Below, piece after piece: positions 57,255 to 64,000 of a stretch of DNA of 64,000 nt. The DNA is from Ramularia collo-cygni (lineage: Eukaryota; Ascomycota; Dothideomycetes; Mycosphaerellales; Mycosphaerellaceae): assembly GCF_900074925.1 (NCBI RefSeq), contig NW_019716264.1:1-64000 (forward strand), read 5' to 3'. Within the stretch, counting starts at the first letter, position 1, and each line of letters opens with the position of its first letter. The notes below the pieces were generated by a model. That model was not told the DNA's origin, did not search any database, and saw only the letters and a program-made list of their open reading frames with translations. The position numbers were made by a program, and so were the translations under genes.

Positions 57255-58219
57255 ATGGCACCACACGCAGAAGACGGTGTACGAGCTGAGGCATCGAACG
57301 GCCAAACCGTTCCGGTCAATGAGGGGCAGGCTCCACTCGAGCCTGGGGTGAAGAAGAGTATCGCACAGGGAAAGATGGCGGAATTCCCAAGGTCGGTTTT
57401 CTATTATCAAATCCCCCCTTGTCGGAAATTCCGAGCTTCTACTGACTGATATTCAGACCACCCAAGTTTGACGACAAGTACAAGGAGCGAGATTACCTCA
57501 AAGGCCGCCTCGCAGCAGCGTTCCGCATCTTCGGCAAATACGGCTTCGATGAAGGTGTAGCCGGCCACATCACACTTCGAGACCCCGTGGATCCGGATTG
57601 TTTCTGGGNGAATCCCTTTGGCGTTGCATTCTCTCTGATCAACAAATCCGATCTCATCCTCGTTAACCATGCTGGTCAAGTCATTGATGGAGGCGAGTGC
57701 CGCCTGCTCAACACCGCAGCTTACATGATCCATGCTGCCGTGCACGCCGCTCGTCCGGACGTCATTTGTGCTGCCCACAGCCACTCCATATATGGTCGTA
57801 CATGGTGCTCTCTAGGCCGCAAAATCAACACTCTAACTCAAGACGCTTGTGCATTCCACAACGATCATGTTGTCTATGATTCTTTCAACGGCGTTGTGCT
57901 TGCTGAGAAGGAAGGCAAGGATATCGCTGCTTGTCTTGGAGATAAGAAGGCTGCTCTGCTGCAGAACCACGGGCTTCTTACTGTTGGACAGACGATCGAG
58001 GAGACTATTTTCTGGTTCGTTAGTTTGGAGAAGTGCTGTCAATCGCAGCTGATGGCTGAGGCTGCTGCTGCTTCGCGTGGTGAGAAGCCAATTGAGATTG
58101 GTGACGAAGAGGCGTCGTACACCTATCGTACTGTGGGAAGTGGTCGTGCTGGCTGGTTCAGTGCGAAGCCCTTGTTTGATGTTATTCACAAGGAGACGAA
58201 CGGCGAATACCTTCAGTAG
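57255..58219 (+). CDS. class II aldolase/adducin domain protein
   Basis: Exons are 57255-57391 and 57457-58219, giving 299 residues. The 65-bp intron (gtcggt to ttcag, with branch ctgac) joins EFPR to PPKFDDKYKERDY. The fold is that of L-fuculose-phosphate and rhamnulose-phosphate aldolases. Landmarks are EGVAGHITLRDPVDP, the zinc-binding CAAHSHSIYGRTW and the third histidine in LLQNHGLLTVG. Fungal members of about 290 residues with this N-terminal extension are common, but their substrate is mostly unknown. The dyad of histidines plus the downstream histidine suggests metal binding is kept, so it may be an active lyase rather than a structural adducin. One codon contains an 'n'. Confidence 0.9.
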
Positions 58220-58795
58220 TTCAAGTGTGGATTCGGCGATGGAAANGATTTACCAGAATGCGAACATTTGTAGTGGTCGAACAGCCCCGGATTGAATCAT
58301 GCCAGTACTTTTGCAGCTGTAACAGCGTCTCGAAGTGCATCGACGACCAGTGCAGTGCATGTTGCTATTGCCTGATTTGGCGGAGAGTCTGGTAGGTATA
58401 CAGTGGTGACTCTTGGCGATGCGCTGGGACTCCACAGAGCGAGGACGTGAGAAGGTGAAGTAAGCAGACATCCCTGCCCATGACTTGCCAGTATGCGATG
58501 GTTCAACAACCATGTCCGCGATGCCCGCGCCTAACGTCAAAATTATGTTTGATTGGTTGATAAAGACTCACTGGAAGAGCCGAACTCTGTCTACCTGAAC
58601 GCGCAGTTCCTGGCCAGGATGAAGACACCGCGGTCCACGATATCATCCGCAAGCAGGACCANCCACACAATGCAATGCAATCGCCCAAAGCAGACGTTGG
58701 CCATGCAAGCTATTCATAGCAGGGGAATATGGCCGTCAATATCATTACAAGCTTGATCCAGAATCGGATCCCGCCTCTCACTAGGTTCAACCAGC
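58220..58795. other. convergent intergenic region
   Basis: 576 bp between two convergent stop codons. Nothing recognised. Confidence 0.5.
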
Positions 58796-61700
58796 TCATA
58801 TGCGTCTCTTCATCGTAAGACCTCTCGAAACGCTCGTCGTAGCCGCCGGCAGCGCTTTGGCAAACCGGTCCCGATCTATATCCCCAAGTCAGCACAAGTC
58901 ACTCATCAACGAGATGGAGAATACATACCCTCTTCCCTCTCAAACCCAACAGAGATATCATCATGTTCCTCCGCATAGTCCAGCCCTTCAAGATTAATAA
59001 ACAGCCTCTTCGGCTCCTCTCGCCCTTCTTCTTTCGGTAATGTGAACTTCGCATCGACAAACTTCACCCCGAAGCTCTTCTTCCCGCTAAAAGACTCAAA
59101 CACGTCCGTCGATTTCACTCGGAAACACATGGCATCCGTATGTTTGAAGCCCTGCATGAAAGCACAGATTTGGTAGATTCCATCTTTGGAGACGACTTGC
59201 ACCCTCGCGTCCACAGCTTCCCATTTCTTGTAAATTGGCACCACCATCCTCCGTCTTGAAATGCCAAATGTACTAGCAATCCCATCGAAGCATACTGTGA
59301 ATCCCGTAATGGCTCTTTGGAATGCATGCAGGTCGGATTGCGAGGCAAACTTCAAGGTGCGAAGCGTGGGTTCTGTCTGTACGGTCTGCAGGAGACGAGC
59401 AAATTTGTCCTCCAGTGGTTGAGGCGAACGTCTGGTATCGACCGTCAAAGTCATATCTGCTTGCGGTTGTCGTAAGAGTTGAATGACAGAGCCTTCGAGG
59501 CTTGGAATAAGTCGGAGAAGGAGTTCTCCTTTACTGAGGTTGAGACGATCGGTGATAGTTCCAGCAGCGTGCTTGGCGACAAAACGTAGATGATCGCTCT
59601 CCACAGTCGTGGGATGCTCCGTTTCGTCGTCAATCGTATTGAACACCGTCAAGCTCGACCACTGCAGATGCTGTAGCACATCGGGTTCGGCGAACCTGGT
59701 TTGATCCGTGGCCTCAATCCTCAGCCCAGCGAGCGCCGTCCTGCCCACGACCATGTCATCGACTCCAGCTTGCGCTCCATTTAATAGTCCAAACAGCCGC
59801 TCTCGTTCCTCTGCCGATGGAAGTACCATCAACGCTCTGCACTGCCGAGCGCCGTCTCGCTTCCTCAACAATAGTCCTACTCCGGCCGCCGGATCTGGAG
59901 ACGTAAGGAATTCGAACAGCACAGGTGCTCCCGCCCCAACGTCCATGTCGACGGCGCTGAGAGTCTTGTGTCCCGGATCAGTGATTAATGCCACCCTGAA
60001 GCCTCGATTGAACTTTCTCAGACCATTTCCATCACGAAGCTGCTCAACTTTCTCGAAAACGAAGACCATGCAGCCTCTCATCTTCTCTGCAGGAAAATTG
60101 CCTGAGTTGGCGGAGTCTGCGTACTGCAGTTCCACAAGTCGGGCTTCATATACGAGCACCTCATCATTTGACGCTTGGAGATGATGCTCTACTTTGCGCG
60201 CATACTCCGAGAGATTCCATACCTAAGAAGATGGTAGAGAGGTTAGCGATGTCTCAGACAACACGGGATGGATAGATCTTCCTCATCCGCAAACGTGCAG
60301 AGACGTCCCCGTTGATATGGTCTTGCAAGGAACCGAACGCCTTCCCTCAGTGAACTTACATCTCGGCAGTGTCTAGCTTGCATTTGTACCGCGGCGTCGA
60401 AGTTGCGCGGTAGGCGAATGCTAAATCCATCGCCAGTAGGCTTCCATGACACATCCGACCACGTCAACGCTCGCTTGCCCTCGCGGAATGGCTCAATCTT
60501 TATACCGACAAGCAGGTTCTGACTAGCGATCGTCATGCTTGTTTGATAATCTCGTCTGCTACGAAGGACTGTTAGGATACATGGAAGGAGCGCACGATCT
60601 GTGTCGGCTTCGTCCGTGTTGATATATACATCGACCGGGAATCGACCATAGCAGAAGAACTCCCGCGAATCTCCAAGTGGCAAGAGCTCGTACGGCTCCA
60701 AGACCGTATTCGAGTTGCGTTCGTCCACGATGACTGAGTTGCTGGTACTTCCACCGAGCACTGCCGCGGCATCGGATGTGAATCGTGGGTACTGGAGCCA
60801 AATCGATGTATCCTGGCCTTGTATGAGAGACTGCTCGGGAGGCAGGAGATGATTCTTGGTCATTGATAGAGAGAGCGACTTGAGATGATTCCTCAACGCT
60901 GAAACGCCTTGATCAGATGAGTTGGTAGCATCGTCGTGCATTTCAAGCTGGTCCATCAAGATCCAGCTGGCCTTGCCAAGATCCACGTGTGCTTGCGACA
61001 ACAACGGCCGGTGGTCTCGTTGCTGTAACATGATTTCTAGCCCGGCTTTGCCCTTCAAATACCACCACAGCCCTGCTCTCAGCCACATCATCGAGGTGCA
61101 GCCGCTGGTTGGCTGCTCCTTCTCGGCCGTCAATCTAAAGACTCCTCTCATATGCGAGACGCGGCTCGTAAAGTCCGAGTATGCGGCCTCTGCAGCTGGA
61201 TCGTCCTCACGTCCGAGCGATTGGTGAGAAGCCCCTGAAAGTGGCCGTTGCCTGTTCTCATGTCGCAAGAGTGCAACGGGTGATCTTGTAGGTTGAGGCT
61301 GAGCTAGGGGCGCAGTGGAGGCCGAGAAGCGCTCCTGATGACTGTTTCTATCGGAGGAACTTTGGTTCCGCCCATGTCCCGACGATTGCATGTAGTGGTT
61401 TGAGGGCAATCCAGCCGGCTGTAAGTACCCGTCCCGCGACTGATTACGGACATGCATCGCGGTGGGTGGGACAGCGTTCACGCTGTTGGAAGATCCATTA
61501 GGCGTGGAAAAGAAGGTACCGGTTCTGTCCGATGTTGCAGACTGTACTGGAGATCTAGACACTACCTGCGATGGATTGAAGGCTCTGTACGATTCCCGTT
61601 GTGCTGCAGGGTTTTCTTCTCGGGTTGCGCTCCGATGCGAATACACTGGAGATACAACCTGCGGGACCACTCGATCTTCGGTGCTTGCCTTGGACGTCGG

Positions 61701-62897
61701 TCGATGTTGCGGCTCACGTGAGGATTGTCTAGTGTGTCGTGAGGTGTAATTTGGATCGGCAAATGGGTTGAGGCTGCTTGAAGTGCTTGCCGTCGCAGGT
61801 GTGGCCACAGGTTCTTCGTAGACCTGTGGTTGGTACTCATGCGTAGAAGAGTATGACGCTTGTGAGGTGAGAGAATGGAGTGGTCCGACACTGCTCGAAG
61901 CGCGATCATCGTCTTCAGTATCGTCGTGGATCAGCATACTTGCTCTCCTCAGCACCATTCCCTCACTCGTGCTCATTTCGCGACGCTTTGCCGCTACGGG
62001 TGATATTGCGGTTGAGCCATCAGGACCGACGAGATGATCCGCTTTNAAGACGGGAAGTACGTCCTCGGGCGTTTGACCATAGGAGGAGGTCGAGAATGCA
62101 GAGTATGGCTCTTGTTTACTCTGTTGGAACTGTGTATCAACCGTGGGCCGAGGCTTTGACAGGGGATCTTGATTCTCGCCAGTCCGCTGCTGATTCTGGA
62201 TACCAGTAGGACCAGTCGGAGTTCGACCCAGACTTGGACGATATGGCTCAACTTCCTGTGCAGCAGGCGACGCAAACTTCCTCTGCAGAGGTGTGGAGAA
62301 GTCCATGTTTGCCGTTTGACTTCTCTTGAGTTGAGGAGGCGGCACAAATAGTTCGTCGTTGTCAACAGAAGGAAGAGTGGGTTCAGGCGGAAGCCTAACA
62401 TTCGGTAGAGGGGAGGACTTTGGCCATGGGGCCCCGTCAGGCAAGGCAGCCGTCTTTCTATCCGACACGGATCGACTGAGCATGGCCTTTCTCCGTGATA
62501 TTTCCTGTGGCGGATCCGGTGCCTCATCTCCTCCCTCTCCCATAATCTCCGGCAAGGTCTTTGCAAAGCTCACCGTCAGCCCCTCTTTCCTCCTCTTCTT
62601 CGGCTTGGTCGCATGATTGTCGTCCGTCGCAGCCACCAGTCGAACCTCGTGAGCATCCGGCCAGCGCTTGGCCAGGGCTATGTCGAGTTTCGGGACATTC
62701 TTCTCCGTCGAAGGTTTGAGGAAGTCCTGCACATCGTCGGCGAGTTTGAATGCTCCTCCTCCTCCGCCTCCCCCTCCGCCAGGCCCTCCGGCGGCGGCGG
62801 TGTCGTTTTCCTTGAACAGCTTTCCCCACTTGGACTTTTTCAGGAACTTGGACCGTTTTGTGTCGTCCTCGGTCGCCATTGCGGTGTCCAGCACCAA
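58796..62897 (-). CDS. large fungal protein of unknown function, three exons
   Basis: Exons are 62897-60360, 60222-58929 and 58875-58796, giving 1303 residues. A second ATG six codons in (MATEDDTKRSKFL) may be the true start. The N-terminus is basic (RSKFLKKSKWGKLFKE), then poly-Gly, then about 550 residues of Ser/Pro/Gln-rich disordered sequence. From about 590 onward the protein looks folded, with MWLRAGLWWYLKGKAGLEIML, a stretch with YGRFPVDVYINTDEAD, and a C-terminal part with GFRVALITDPG and VPIYKKWEAVDARVQVV. The 137-bp first intron starts with a perfect gtaagt but is partly open, so part of it could be coding. The 53-bp second intron has gtatgt and atag. I recognise the overall layout as a conserved fungal hypothetical protein and assign no function. 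Confidence 0.75.
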
Positions 62898-64000
62898 TAC
62901 CCCAATTTCTCCCGCGAGGTTTGTTTTGACGATCGCGAAGCTGGCGCAAGCCGTCGAGTACCGTGGTAGGTATGTGGAGGGCGGCTGCAGGACGCGCTAC
63001 CTTGAGACCCTGAATCGGTCGCACTTGCCCAGTGTCCGTCCACGTGAAACACGGCAGCCTCACCTGAGTGTCGGAATGTGCCTGATCAATAGCGACAGAG
63101 TCATTGAAAAGACATGCTCGTTCTTGTGACAGCCAAGCATGCTACAAATACAAATGTCGTCTTGAGATACTTTCGACCTTCGTATCAGTATCGGTGGTCA
63201 ACTTTCANCCGAACTTCTCGCGTGGCAGCGCGCGGGGCAGGGATCTATAAATATATATTGATACCAAACTACCAGAGCCGACTACCAAACAACCAAAGCC
63301 GACTACCAAAGCATAAAGCCGCATGTGCCTCCCTCTCCTCTCAGATCACAAACTGTCCTTGTTTATCATCACATCCGAAATTGTCCATGGACTTGCACAT
63401 CCGATATTTTCCGCATCGACATCTTCATCATCCAATGCCTCCCGATTAGATTGGGCGCGTTCAGGCTCATGGATCTGGAGCGCAAACACTGCAAGCAAGC
63501 GAATCGCATCATCAGGACGGTCCAGCCTTCGGAGAACTTCCCATCGGAGGAAGGTCGGCCTGAAAGCGCGAGAGAGGGGGCGGTGATGGAGCGGATTCCT
63601 CGTTGCAAAATCACAAGTCGTCTCTCTCTGGAGCCACTCTCATTGCCTCGCAAGGCTTTGCAAATACATTGACACCTTCTTTGGGCTTCCCTAACCGGGA
63701 AGGACAAGATTAGCGATGTTCGTCAGTCAATGGCAAACCCCGCCAAGAGCATGTCTCACTCGCGAAGCGGTTGCAAGGACCATCCCAGCACTTATTAAAA
63801 CCGACTCATGCTTGAGCAGTGTCGTCAACTATGGATTTGACGAATTGTAACAGGCTGCCCACGTACACTTGAGACTACCGGACGGCAGCGATTTTGACTA
63901 TATCTGGTCTATGGGGAATGATTACTTGGCAAGGTAGGACATTGAGCATTTCAGCTTCGTGGGCTCCCAGGTAGGTTCCATGCACGACTCGAACACCTGC
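62898..64000. other. intergenic, right end of window
   Basis: 1.1 kb. It holds a TATA-like word (tctataaatatatatt, about 63244) and a short tandem repeat at 63262-63322. Frames of up to 153 codons are antisense or chance, with no recognisable content. Confidence 0.45.
63262..63322 (+). repeat. 21-bp tandem repeat, three copies
   Basis: Units at 63262-63282, 63283-63303 and 63304-63322 share taccaaa and agccgac (last unit agccgc). They lie just downstream of an AT-rich TATA-like stretch. Confidence 0.7.

Noticed and set aside
1..64000. CRISPR arrays, bacterial operon signals, riboswitches
   Set aside because: The window is fungal nuclear DNA with introns; repeats seen do not have uniform repeat-spacer structure.

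Overview
The window looks like nuclear DNA of a filamentous ascomycete (Pezizomycotina; Dothideomycetes is my guess, not shown). The grounds are short spliceosomal introns (mostly 49-71 bp, with ctaac or ctgac branch sites), fungal-type core genes, a dispersed 5S rRNA relic, and a 9.3 kb block with the mark of repeat-induced point mutation (RIP). Isolated 'n' bases are scattered throughout, so this is a draft consensus and single-base frame breaks must be read with caution.

Layout. Bases 1-9285 are a gene-less block almost stripped of CA/TG dinucleotides and rich in TA: old repeats mutated beyond recognition. Bases 9.3-17 kb are accessory and decayed. They hold a degenerate tandem array with a unit of about 70 bp, interrupted by a 465-bp MITE-like element; a small cysteine-rich secreted-protein gene with a one-base frame break; a polyketide synthase scrap; a three-exon SnoaL-like gene; the tail of a FAD oxidoreductase; and two sets of 5S-rRNA-derived sequence that bracket those scraps. 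From 16 to 27.4 kb lie an alpha/beta hydrolase, an MCT-type MFS transporter, a 1296-aa A-T-R-SDR NRPS-like reductase (architecture of fungal glycine betaine reductase) and a secreted GMC oxidoreductase. This has the look of a metabolic gene neighbourhood next to a decaying repeat-rich edge.

From 27.7 kb rightward the content is conserved housekeeping: peroxisomal 3-ketoacyl-CoA thiolase, pyrroline-5-carboxylate reductase (with a GC-AG intron), Uso1/p115 tether, Rat1/Xrn2 exoribonuclease, a mitochondrial PP2C of the pyruvate dehydrogenase phosphatase type, COP9 subunit 7, a small membrane protein, an orphan PRMT3 N-terminal zinc-finger module without its methyltransferase, an OPT transporter, two small multi-exon genes of unknown function, Snu23, topoisomerase II, a class II aldolase/adducin protein and a 1303-aa unknown protein.

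Exon boundaries were inferred by eye from splice consensus, reading frame and family alignment from memory. No search or transcript evidence was available. The strongest leads are the 5S-bracketed relic block, the MITE, the repeat array beside the secreted-protein gene, the A-T-R-SDR enzyme and the orphan PRMT3 module.
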